From: CAYMUL01 sp964393605
GTDB lineage: Bacteria; Bacteroidota; Ignavibacteria; Ignavibacteriales; Ignavibacteriaceae
Reading direction: 5' to 3'
Assembly (NCBI GenBank): GCA_964393605.1
Contig: CAYMUL010000004.1
Span: 112,648 to 176,647, forward strand
DNA: 64,000 nucleotides
Shown: in pieces, positions 55,381 through 63,269 of the stretch
Layout of the letters: every line of letters starts with the position of its first letter
Numbering within the stretch: the stretch's first letter is position 1
The notes under the pieces: model-generated
The model's input: the letters and a program-made list of their open reading frames with translations, nothing else
Told to the model about the DNA's origin: nothing
The model's database searches: none
Made by a program: the position numbers and the translations under genes

Positions 55381-58300
55381 GTGCAATCAGTTAAAAGAAA
55401 AATAGAATCGATACCAAAAGAAGAACTTGATGAAATGCTCAAGGAAGCATTTAATCATTTAAATCATGGAAGACATCGACTTGCGTTAAATCTTGCTCAA
55501 AAAGTTTTTGAACACAGACAAAATGATTTTCGTGTTGCGATATGTCTCGCGTGGTCTTTTCTCGAAAATTCTGAACCGAGTGCCGCACTTGAATATGCCG
55601 ACCTTGCCGTCAAGTTGAGCAACGATTCGCCTCAAACAAAAATCTATCGCGGTTTTGTTTTAATGCGAATGGGAATTTTTCTCGGCGCAATTCAAGACCT
55701 TGAAGCCGTTATTACCTCAGACAAAGGACCAATTTCATGGGCGCATCACTTAAAGGCAAAAGCTCTTGCCGGCATCGGAAAATTCCGCGAAGCGTATGAT
55801 GAATTTGAATCCGCTATTCGAACTGATAAATCCGGCAACAAAGAATTTCCGAAACTACGCGATTGGTATAAGAAAGCGGCTGAGATTACGAGTGTTAAAG
55901 ATACTCGAGTAGAAGATTTAATTTCCGAAGCCGAGTCCGCATTTAAAGCTAAAGAGTATTGGTATGTAAGTTGGGTACTTCGCAAAGTTCAAAAAGATTC
56001 TACAGTTTCTAATGAAGTCTATAAGCAAGCACTTCTATTAGATTTGGAAAATATGTTCGCGTTGTTTCAATTCAGACCCGGTTTAACAAAAGCCGAACTT
56101 CTCAAAGAACAATTTTCTGAGGATCAAAGATTTTTAAACATCTATAATAAATTCAAAAATATAGTTGTGAAAAAAGATCCCGGTATAGATTTTAAAACCC
56201 ACGCGCCCGAACCAGAAGCGCAAAGCGCACCATCAATTGCACCAACAAGAGTCGAATCCAAAAAAGAAGAAAAGGTTGAAAAAGATAAAACCGTAATTAC
56301 TTTAAGGAAGCGAACAGAATTCGTGCGAATGGACGACACAGAAGTTTTAGCACTTTATGCGAAGACTTTTGATCTCGCAAATGACACACCTGAAAGCCGA
56401 CCTTACATGCTTCAATTCAATGAGGAAGCTACTGCATTCATTGGCGTTGAAGTGATTATTTCAAATCCTTTTTATAATTTGAAAGATTCGCAACTCAGCG
56501 GTAAAGTTGTTTGGTTCATGAATGATAAGGAAGTCGGGCAGAATTCATTTCAGTTGAATATTGATAGAATGTGGCGCACACTGATTTTCGTTGAAAGCTG
56601 GGGATCGCAAAATGTCGGATTCTGGAAACGTTCGCAGGGAAGAGTTGATGTTTATCTTCATGATCAAAAAGTGTGCGAACGCTGGTTTTTAGTCGGCTCT
56701 TCCTACATAGAAAATTTTGAAGATTTTGATCTCGCCGAGCTCGAAGAAAGACTTCTTTCCGAAAGAGCATTGAAGAAACAAACAAAGAAAACAGATGCGC
56801 AACCAATGGCACCGGTTCAGCATGAAGTTAAAAAGACAAAAGCCGATTCTGAAAAAACTCTCGAAGATTTTCTCGCCGATCTCGATAGCTTCACAGGGCT
56901 TGCATCTGTAAAGCAATCGATGCGTGATTTCGTTTCTTATCTCGAATTCATTAAAGAAAGAAAAAAACTCGGCTTAAAAACTCAAGAGGGAATTTCGATT
57001 CATTCCGTCTTTCTCGGAAATCCCGGTACAGGCAAAACAACCATCGCAAGAATTCTCGGAAATATTTTTAGAACTATGGGACTGCTTGAAAAAGGGCAAG
57101 TCATTGAAGTTGATCGTTCCGCTTTAGTTGGGCAGTATGTCGGTGAAACTGCACAAAAGACAGATGCGGTAATTGAATCAGCTATGGGCGGGTTACTCTT
57201 TATTGATGAGGCGTACACGCTTGTAAAAAAAGGGCAGGCAAATGATTTCGGGCAAGAAGCAATCGACACTCTTCTGAAAAAGATGGAAGATAAAGGAAGC
57301 GAGTTCGCGGTTATCGTTGCTGGTTATCCCGATAACATGAATGACTTCCTCGAATCGAATCCGGGAATGAAATCCCGTTTCGCGCACTTTTTCAACTTTG
57401 AGGATTATACTCCAAAAGAGATGATTGAAATTTTCAAAATGATGGCTGGTAAAGAAGATTACAACATAGAGCAATCGGCAGTTGATCTTTTGTTTAAGGA
57501 ATTCACAATTCTTTATCGTAAGCGAGATAAAGCTTTCGGTAATGCGCGTCTCGTAAGAAATTTTTTCAACGATACGAAAATGGCACTCAGCAAACGCTAC
57601 CTCAAACTTCCGGAAAGCGAAAGAAATCAAAAAAATCTCAGCACAATTAAAGAAGATGATATAAAAGAAGTTTTCAAAACCGGACAGCAAAAGAGTTATA
57701 AAATCGGAATTGATGATGAAGCACTCAAACGAAATCTTGATAAACTTAATGGCTTAACCGGTTTAGGTTCTGTTAAAAAAGATATTAACGAGATTGTGAA
57801 ACTTGCCCGCTACTATCTTGAAGTTGGGCAAGAAATCCAAAATAAATTTTCGGAACATATTTTGTTTCTTGGAAATCCGGGAACCGGAAAAACTACAGTG
57901 GCGAGAATTGTTAGTCAAATTTTTGCGGCACTCGGAATTTTACCGAAAGGACATCTCGTTGAAGCTGATCGACAAACACTTGTTGCAAGTTTTGTTGGAA
58001 AAACTGCAGAGAAAACTACAGAGATAATAAACAGCTCCATGGGTGGCACATTATTTATAGATGAGGCGTACGCCCTTGTAAAATCGGGCGATGCGGGGGG
58101 TTCTGATTTTGGTAAAGAAGCGATTGATACTCTTCTGAAACGAATGGAAGACGATCGCGGAAAGTTCAAAGTTATTGCCGCCGGCTACACCGACGATATG
58201 AAAAGATTTCTTGAAAGCAATGTTGGATTACAATCGCGTTTCACAAAAACTATCACATTCGAAGATTATACACCCGAAGAGTTGATGACGATTATGACAA

Positions 58301-59406
58301 ATTCACTCGCGGAGAAAACTTTATTTTTAAATGAGGAAGCGGCAGAAAAACTTCGCCAGCACTTTAACGATATTTATCGTGTGAGAGATAAATCTTTCGG
58401 CAATGCACGTCTCGTTAGAAATTTGGTGGAAGGTGTTGTAAGAAATCAGTTGCTACGATTGGTGGATGTACCGAAAGACAAACGAACGCCGGAGATGTCT
58501 CGCACAATAACTTTCGAAGATATGAAAGAATTGATTACAACTAAGAAAGAAGTTCAGGAAGTAAAAGTTGAAGGTAACAAAGAACTTTTAGATGAATATC
58601 TCGTTGAGTTAAACGGAATGATCGGCTTGGCTTCTGTAAAATCGAGCGTCGAGAAACTTATCAGCGGATTAAAGGTTGCAAAACTTCGTGAAGATCGCGG
58701 TTTAAAAGTTATTAGAAAAAATTTGCACGCGGTTTTTCTCGGCAATCCCGGAACGGGAAAAACTACTATAGCGAGATTGATAAGTAAAGTGTACAAAGAG
58801 ATGGGACTATTGCAAAAAGGGCATCTTGTCGAAGTTGATCGCTCTTCCCTCGTTGCAGGATATCAAGGACAGACTGCAACGAAGACGGATGAAGTAATTC
58901 AAAAATCGCTCGGCGGAACTTTATTTATTGATGAAGCATACACACTCGCACGCGGTGCTAACGATTTCGGGCAAGAAGCTATCGATACTTTATTGAAACG
59001 AATGGAAGATTACCGCGATTCGCTTGTGGTTATCGTTGCAGGTTATCCGAATGAGATGAAAACATTTCTTGATGCGAATCCCGGAATGCTCTCGCGCTTC
59101 ACAAACTTTTTCAACTTCGAAGATTATTATCCACGCGAAATGCTCGAGATTGCTTCCGGTATTGCCGAGAAAAGCGGATATATGATGGATGAAGGGGCAC
59201 TGCAATCGCTTTACGAAATATTCAACCATATCTACGACAACCGCGATAAAAATTTCGGTAATGCACGAACCGTCAGAAATATGTTGTATAAAGCCATAAG
59301 TCATCAAGAAGAAAGAATATTAACTCTTTCAAGTCCGAGCGATAACGATTTGATTACAATTACGTACGAAGATGTTGCCGCAGTTGATTTATCAAACGAC
59401 TATTAA
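55381..59406 (+). CDS. TPR protein with three tandem CbxX/CfxQ-type AAA+ ATPase domains
   Basis: 1341 aa, GTG start at 55381. Residues about 10-190 are TPR-like helices. About 310-450 is a beta-rich, Ig-like domain I cannot name (VVWFMNDKEVGQNSFQL, ESWGSQNVGFWKRSQGRVDVYL). Three AAA+ modules of the CbxX/SpoVK/EccA group follow. Walker A GNPGTGKT lies at about 546, 830 and 1121; Walker B FIDEAY at about 602, 887 and 1179. Each has sensor-region SRF and the FGNARLVRN/FGNARTVRN signature. Relatives remodel proteins (Rubisco activase CbbX, type VII secretion EccA). No Rubisco or ESX gene is nearby; groESL lies upstream and an ABC exporter 17 bp downstream. All three sites look intact. Confidence 0.92.
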   Translation: MQSVKRKIESIPKEELDEMLKEAFNHLNHGRHRLALNLAQKVFEHRQNDFRVAICLAWSFLENSEPSAALEYADLAVKLSNDSPQTKIYRGFVLMRMGIFLGAIQDLEAVITSDKGPISWAHHLKAKALAGIGKFREAYDEFESAIRTDKSGNKEFPKLRDWYKKAAEITSVKDTRVEDLISEAESAFKAKEYWYVSWVLRKVQKDSTVSNEVYKQALLLDLENMFALFQFRPGLTKAELLKEQFSEDQRFLNIYNKFKNIVVKKDPGIDFKTHAPEPEAQSAPSIAPTRVESKKEEKVEKDKTVITLRKRTEFVRMDDTEVLALYAKTFDLANDTPESRPYMLQFNEEATAFIGVEVIISNPFYNLKDSQLSGKVVWFMNDKEVGQNSFQLNIDRMWRTLIFVESWGSQNVGFWKRSQGRVDVYLHDQKVCERWFLVGSSYIENFEDFDLAELEERLLSERALKKQTKKTDAQPMAPVQHEVKKTKADSEKTLEDFLADLDSFTGLASVKQSMRDFVSYLEFIKERKKLGLKTQEGISIHSVFLGNPGTGKTTIARILGNIFRTMGLLEKGQVIEVDRSALVGQYVGETAQKTDAVIESAMGGLLFIDEAYTLVKKGQANDFGQEAIDTLLKKMEDKGSEFAVIVAGYPDNMNDFLESNPGMKSRFAHFFNFEDYTPKEMIEIFKMMAGKEDYNIEQSAVDLLFKEFTILYRKRDKAFGNARLVRNFFNDTKMALSKRYLKLPESERNQKNLSTIKEDDIKEVFKTGQQKSYKIGIDDEALKRNLDKLNGLTGLGSVKKDINEIVKLARYYLEVGQEIQNKFSEHILFLGNPGTGKTTVARIVSQIFAALGILPKGHLVEADRQTLVASFVGKTAEKTTEIINSSMGGTLFIDEAYALVKSGDAGGSDFGKEAIDTLLKRMEDDRGKFKVIAAGYTDDMKRFLESNVGLQSRFTKTITFEDYTPEELMTIMTNSLAEKTLFLNEEAAEKLRQHFNDIYRVRDKSFGNARLVRNLVEGVVRNQLLRLVDVPKDKRTPEMSRTITFEDMKELITTKKEVQEVKVEGNKELLDEYLVELNGMIGLASVKSSVEKLISGLKVAKLREDRGLKVIRKNLHAVFLGNPGTGKTTIARLISKVYKEMGLLQKGHLVEVDRSSLVAGYQGQTATKTDEVIQKSLGGTLFIDEAYTLARGANDFGQEAIDTLLKRMEDYRDSLVVIVAGYPNEMKTFLDANPGMLSRFTNFFNFEDYYPREMLEIASGIAEKSGYMMDEGALQSLYEIFNHIYDNRDKNFGNARTVRNMLYKAISHQEERILTLSSPSDNDLITITYEDVAAVDLSNDY

Positions 59407-59423
59407 TCTTCTTCTAATTTTAA

Positions 59424-60143
59424 ATGTTAAAAATTAAAAACCTCACAAAAAAATTTGGGGCATTCACAGCCGTTGACAACGTTTCGCTTGAGATAAGTAG
59501 CGGTGAATTTTATGGCTTCCTCGGTCCTAACGGTGCAGGAAAAACAACAACTATTAAAATGATAACGGGATTGATAGCCCCAACTTCAGGAAGAGTTTTT
59601 GTGGACGGCATCGATAATCAAGAAGATTCCATCGAAGCAAAAAGAAGAATTGGATACATTCCCGACCAACCATTCCTTTACGATAAACTCACAGGAAAAG
59701 AATTTTTATTTTTTTCAGGCGGGCTTTATCATCTCGAAAATTCTTTACTAAAACAAAGAGTTGAAGAAGCAGTTGAATCTTTAAGAATCGGTGATTGGCT
59801 GAACAAACGCACCGAAAGTTATTCGCAAGGAATGAAACAGAGAATCACAATTGCATCCGCGCTGCTGCATAATCCGAAGTTCATAATTGTTGATGAACCG
59901 ATGGTGGGACTCGATCCGCAAAGCGCAAAACTTGTAAAAGATATTTTCACGCGCAAAGCCGAAGAAGGTGCTTCGATTTTAATGTCAACACACAGTTTAA
60001 ACATTGCCGAAGAAATTTGTTCGCGAATTGGAATTATTAATGACGGCAAAATTATTTTCGATGACAACATCAAAAAGTTAAAAGAATTTAAAGAACGGGA
60101 ATACATAAATCTCGAACATTTCTTTTTGGAATTGACGCGATGA
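59424..60143 (+). CDS. ABC transporter ATP-binding protein
   Basis: 239 aa, one nucleotide-binding domain: Walker A GPNGAGKTTT, Q-loop IPDQPFLYDKLTG, signature SYSQGMKQR, Walker B FIIVDEPMVGLDP and switch MSTHSLNIAEE. The SYSQGMKQR signature and ITGLIAPTSG start are typical of the CcmA/NatA-type exporters. It overlaps the permease by 4 bp and starts 17 bp after the AAA+ gene. The cargo is unknown. Confidence 0.95.
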   Translation: MLKIKNLTKKFGAFTAVDNVSLEISSGEFYGFLGPNGAGKTTTIKMITGLIAPTSGRVFVDGIDNQEDSIEAKRRIGYIPDQPFLYDKLTGKEFLFFSGGLYHLENSLLKQRVEEAVESLRIGDWLNKRTESYSQGMKQRITIASALLHNPKFIIVDEPMVGLDPQSAKLVKDIFTRKAEEGASILMSTHSLNIAEEICSRIGIINDGKIIFDDNIKKLKEFKEREYINLEHFFLELTR

Positions 60144-61834
60144 TTGGCGAAGTACTTCATTTGTTAAAGTATAAAATCAAATCATTTTTATACTTTGATT
60201 TTGAAGCGCGCCCCGGATACATTTTAAGAAATCTTGCGAGCGCGGCTGTTTATGCGGCTTTCATGTATGGCTTTTACATTCTTGGCGAAACAATTATTCA
60301 AACACTTCTCGTCGATTTCAACGTTGGAAATTATCTGCTGCATCGTTTCATCGGAATTATTTTATTTATTTTCTTTATCTCCGTGAATGCAGGAAACGTA
60401 CTCGTCTCCCTTTCCACATTGTACCGATCAAAAGAGGTGAATCATCTTTTTACAAAACCACTTGATTATAAAAGTATTTTCATAATAAAATTTTTAGATA
60501 ATTTTTTTTACAGTTCGGCAACACTTTTTGCAGTGATGATCTCAACTTTATTGAGTTACGGAAATTTCTTCGAGGTTGATTGGTATTTTTATCCTTTTAC
60601 TCTTCTGTTTTTATTTCTTCCATACACATTCATAGCGGGAGTACTTGGTGTTTTAATTTTGTTTCTCTTTATAAAAATCGCTTCGGTTATCGGGCTTCGT
60701 ATGGGGTTGTTGTTAATCATCATCTTTTATTTGATTGCGATTTATAGTACGTTCATCGTTAGCAATCCGATGGAGTACGTAAATAAATTTTTTACAAATT
60801 TCGATCAGGTAGGTTCAACGATATCTATGCTCGAAACAGATTCAACAATATTCTTCCCAAATTTTTGGTTGTCAGATTCACTTTATCTTTTGGCGGAAGG
60901 AAGGTATGTTCAAACTCTCCCCTATTTGATTTCTATCAGTGCGCTTGCCGTTTATCTTTTTACAGTTGCGGTGAAAATTGCAAATAAGTTTTATTACAAA
61001 AGTTATCTCGCAATTTTAGATATGCGTTTCAAGAAAAAAGAGATTAACGACGATAGAGATTTTTATTCTTTCGAAAAGAAAAATTTTTTCAGAAGTGATT
61101 ACTCCACAATTCTGAAAAAAGAATTTTGGCTCTTCGTGCGCGAACCGACGCAAATCATTCATCTCAGTTTGATGATTGTTCTGCTAATATTTTTTTTGGG
61201 AAGCATCGGTGGGAAATCTTATGATTACTTCATGCACTCCAACCCGGAACTAAAAACTATTTTATATCTCGTAATATTTTTATTCAATGCATTTCTTGTG
61301 GCGTCGCTTTGCTTAAGATTTGTTTTTCCGATTATCAGTCTTGAAGGTGAAGCGCAATGGAAAACCCGCAGCGCGCCAATAGATTTCGCAAAAATTATTC
61401 GAATTAAAATTTTGCCGTATTTGGTTTTTGTGGTGATAATTAGTTTCGGAATAAATTATATCACGCATCGAAAATTGCCCGGAGATTTAATTCTTTACTC
61501 GTCTCTTATAATGTTGAGTATCTCGTTCACGCTTTCATTTTTAAATCTCGCTTTCGGTTCGATGTATGCGAACTATAAGGAAAAAAATCCGATACGCATT
61601 TCATCATCGCAGGGTGCATCGACGGCGTTTTTGCTTAGTCTCACTTATTTGACAATCGTTGTCGCATTATTATTTCAACCGATGCTATCGATATTCATGG
61701 AGATGAATTATCCGGTTCCGTTTATAACTACAAATTCGCTTCGACAAAATACTTTTATCATCCTTACTCTTTCGTCAATACTTTCAATAGTTTTTTACAA
61801 ATTAACTTTTAAAACATTGAAGAAAGATTTTTGA
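60140..61834 (+). CDS. ABC exporter permease, polytopic membrane protein
   Basis: 564 aa with about 12 hydrophobic helices in two groups separated by a charged loop (MRFKKKEINDDRDFYSFEKKNFFRSDYSTILKK) around residues 290-325. Large ABC-2-like permeases of this size with an adjacent NatA-type ATPase are found in many bacteria, with unknown substrates. ATGA overlap with the ATPase gene shows translational coupling. Confidence 0.85.
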   Translation: MIGEVLHLLKYKIKSFLYFDFEARPGYILRNLASAAVYAAFMYGFYILGETIIQTLLVDFNVGNYLLHRFIGIILFIFFISVNAGNVLVSLSTLYRSKEVNHLFTKPLDYKSIFIIKFLDNFFYSSATLFAVMISTLLSYGNFFEVDWYFYPFTLLFLFLPYTFIAGVLGVLILFLFIKIASVIGLRMGLLLIIIFYLIAIYSTFIVSNPMEYVNKFFTNFDQVGSTISMLETDSTIFFPNFWLSDSLYLLAEGRYVQTLPYLISISALAVYLFTVAVKIANKFYYKSYLAILDMRFKKKEINDDRDFYSFEKKNFFRSDYSTILKKEFWLFVREPTQIIHLSLMIVLLIFFLGSIGGKSYDYFMHSNPELKTILYLVIFLFNAFLVASLCLRFVFPIISLEGEAQWKTRSAPIDFAKIIRIKILPYLVFVVIISFGINYITHRKLPGDLILYSSLIMLSISFTLSFLNLAFGSMYANYKEKNPIRISSSQGASTAFLLSLTYLTIVVALLFQPMLSIFMEMNYPVPFITTNSLRQNTFIILTLSSILSIVFYKLTFKTLKKDF

Positions 61835-62059
61835 GAAATGAGAAACACTTAAACTTTTTTCTTCTTCGTGGCGGACATAAACATCCCCGCACCAACTAAT
61901 AGCACACTGATGACACAGATTAAACTGATTTTCACTGATTTCTATCAGCGAATATCTGTCAAAATCAGTGTTATCAGTGTTCTATTTCCAATTGTGACAG
62001 TCACGAAAATATAATAATAGGAACGGTAGCGTAACTTCAGTTAATTAATAATAAAACAA
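61835..62059. other. Gene-free region with a REP-like element
   Basis: Part of the 313-bp stretch between the ABC permease and the nuclease gene. It holds the imperfect palindrome at 61898-61986. No ORF of note. The tRNA 3' fragment follows at 62060. Confidence 0.6.
61898..61986. repeat. REP-like imperfect palindrome, copy B
   Basis: The left arm (61898-61920) and right arm (61963-61986) are related inverted copies: AATAG-ACACTGAT-ACAC against its complement ending in AGTGTTCTATT. The left arm is an exact reverse complement of 48945-48967. Confidence 0.65.
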
Positions 62060-62117
62060 GTACCCCCGAGAGGACTCGAACCTCCGTCCCGATGAATCGG
62101 GATTAGGAAACTACTGC
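62060..62117 (-). pseudogene. 3' fragment of tRNA-Arg(CCT) with inserted palindrome
   Basis: On the minus strand it reads GCAGTAGTTTCCTAA, then TCCCGATTCATCGGGA, then GGAGGTTCGAGTCCTCT and CGGGGGTAC. The T-arm and 3' acceptor strand equal those of the intact tRNA at 62441-62515, but the 5' acceptor strand and D-arm are missing. The anticodon 3' stem and variable region are replaced by a 16-nt palindrome. Confidence 0.7.
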
Positions 62118-62147
62118 ACTGATAACTTAAACATTTCGAAGATAATT

Positions 62148-62225
62148 TTAACCAACGATTCTTTTAATTTCTTCAATTGTGTATTCCCCTGAGATTAACT
62201 TCTGAATATATTTTCTGCTCTTCAT
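62148..62225 (-). pseudogene. Detached C-terminus of the GIY-YIG nuclease
   Basis: Directly after the TAA at 62226-62228, the same frame continues as MKSRKYIQKLISGEYTIEEI to a TAA at 62148. Small GIY-YIG proteins commonly end in FIKSxKSRKFIEKLI-like sequence, so the TAA appears to stand where a Ser codon (TCA) is expected. Confidence 0.6.
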
Positions 62226-62438
62226 TTACTTTATAAATTTTTCCACTCGCATTGCTATTTCTTTGTTCTCTAGTTGATACTCAAATACTAATTCCCAAGG
62301 TCTAAATCTTGCTGTGAATCCTTTCTCAATCGAATTGTGAATTTCAAGTCGGTGTGAAGGATTCTTACTGATTCCAACATAAAATCTTCCATTACGTTGA
62401 GATTGAAGAATATAAACAGAGTACTTCAAAAGTTCCAT
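62226..62438 (-). CDS. Small GIY-YIG nuclease (URI family), probably truncated by a nonsense codon
   Basis: 70 aa from the ATG at 62438 (MELLKYSVYILQSQRNGRFY). It shows the GIY-YIG core as VYIL and FYVGISKNP, the catalytic Arg in HRLEIHN, and a Glu in the VEKFIK region. The frame can be read back to 62471, but those 11 codons lie inside the tRNA gene (T-loop and acceptor) and are not plausible protein. The gene begins 2 nt after the tRNA 3' end. Family members are single-domain nucleases, often mobile or repair related. The frame resumes after an in-frame TAA with the expected C-terminal sequence, so the gene is probably recently inactivated or shortened. Confidence 0.8.
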   Translation of the reverse strand: MELLKYSVYILQSQRNGRFYVGISKNPSHRLEIHNSIEKGFTARFRPWELVFEYQLENKEIAMRVEKFIK

Positions 62439-62440
62439 TG

Positions 62441-62515
62441 TACCCCCGAGAGGACTCGAACCTCCTGCCAATAGTTTAGGAAACTACTGCTCTATCCATA
62501 ATGAGCTACGGGGGC
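62441..62515 (-). tRNA. tRNA-Arg, anticodon CCT
   Basis: 75 nt on the minus strand folding as a cloverleaf. Acceptor GCCCCCG / CGGGGGT with a G-U first pair; D-stem GCTC/GAGC; anticodon stem GTAGT/ACTAT around TTCCTAA, giving CCT (reads AGG); T-arm GGAGG-TTCGAGT-CCTCT; discriminator A; no encoded CCA. The D-loop (ATTATGGATA) lacks the usual AG start seen in the two defective copies upstream. The GIY-YIG gene begins 2 nt downstream. Confidence 0.88.
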
Positions 62516-62568
62516 GGATAATAAACTGAAATTATTTCATCACAAATATATCATTCTTTGCATCACAT

Positions 62569-62647
62569 CGCGGCGAGGACTCGAACCTCCTTCCCGATAC
62601 ATCGGGATTAGGAAACTACTGCTCTATCCATACTGAGCTACGGGGGC
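62569..62647 (-). pseudogene. tRNA-Arg(CCT) pseudogene, copy 1
   Basis: Minus strand: an intact 5' acceptor strand, D-arm (GCTCAGTATGGATAGAGC) and anticodon loop TTCCTAA. Then the palindrome TCCCGATGTATCGGGA stands in place of the anticodon 3' stem and variable loop. The T-arm follows, and a 3' strand (CGCCGCG) cannot pair with GCCCCCG. Confidence 0.75.
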
Positions 62648-62700
62648 GGATAATAAACTGAAATTATTTCATCACAAATATATCATTCTTTGCATCACAT

Positions 62701-62779
62701 CGCGGCGAGGACTCGAACCTCCTTCCCGATACATCGGGATTAGGAAACTACTGCTCTATCCATACTGAGCTACGGGGGC
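62701..62779 (-). pseudogene. tRNA-Arg(CCT) pseudogene, copy 2
   Basis: Identical to copy 1, displaced by 132 bp. It is the upstream-most unit on the minus strand and lies 7 bp after the end of the cytochrome gene. Confidence 0.75.
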
Positions 62780-62786
62780 GGATACG

Positions 62787-63269
62787 TTATTTATTCTTTA
62801 ATTCTTTTTCTTTTTGCTCTTCTAAAAATTTTCCCCACTCCGAATACCATCCATCCGATCGTAAATCAGTTTCAAAAATATAACCGGCGATAATAGTTAC
62901 TTCTTCTTTAAGAAAAGAAGATTGAGGCATCAAACCGAATTTGCGAATTGCCCCCATCATTACTGCATCTTCCTCATTTGGATTTAGAACAAAATTGACA
63001 ATGTCATTCACAAATTCATCTTTCGTTGTTTTGTCATCGAAGTAGTGTCTCTTCACCATGAACATTGGCGGAGCTAAACGGGTGTCTGCCTCCATGTCGG
63101 GGTTGTGACAACTGAAGCATCTATCATTAATCAATTGCATCCCGATTTTTTTTAACTCTTCATCGCTTCGAAACTTTTCTGAATTATTTTCTACGATTGA
63201 ATTTCGAAAACCGAAAATTACAAATGCAATGAATAGAAGAATTAAAATTCTTGAAATGTTTTTCATCAT
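62787..63269 (-). CDS. Exported c-type cytochrome-like protein
   Basis: 160 aa. An N-terminal hydrophobic segment (ISRILILLFIAFVIFGF) for export or anchoring, then one haem-binding CFSCHNP motif (about residue 55) and a distal Met candidate in RKFGLMPQSSF. The AGYIFET segment matches the C-terminal helix of small cytochromes c. It probably carries electrons in the periplasm. I start at the ATG at 63269, 1 bp overlapping the upstream stop; GTG at 63272 is an alternative. Co-transcribed with the lipoprotein gene upstream. Confidence 0.85.
   Translation of the reverse strand: MMKNISRILILLFIAFVIFGFRNSIVENNSEKFRSDEELKKIGMQLINDRCFSCHNPDMEADTRLAPPMFMVKRHYFDDKTTKDEFVNDIVNFVLNPNEEDAVMMGAIRKFGLMPQSSFLKEEVTIIAGYIFETDLRSDGWYSEWGKFLEEQKEKELKNK

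Larger units (their letters stand above)
62516..62779. repeat. Two exact 132-bp tandem units carrying tRNA-Arg pseudogenes
   Basis: Units 62516-62647 and 62648-62779 appear identical base for base. Each joins a 53-nt AT-rich spacer to a 79-nt defective tRNA-Arg(CCT). The tRNA 5' end of the intact gene (62515) falls in the same phase, so three tRNA 5' ends are spaced exactly 132 bp. Confidence 0.9.

Noticed and set aside
57193..57690. 165-codon minus-strand ORF inside the AAA+ gene
   Set aside because: Antisense of conserved AAA+ motifs; composition is that of a shadow frame.
62439..62471. Start of the GIY-YIG gene inside the tRNA (peptide MAGGSSPLGGT)
   Set aside because: These codons are the T-arm and acceptor end of tRNA-Arg. 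The ATG at 62438 gives the usual start of the family.
62516..62779. CRISPR array
   Set aside because: Only two units of 132 bp with identical spacers, and each unit is a tRNA-derived sequence.
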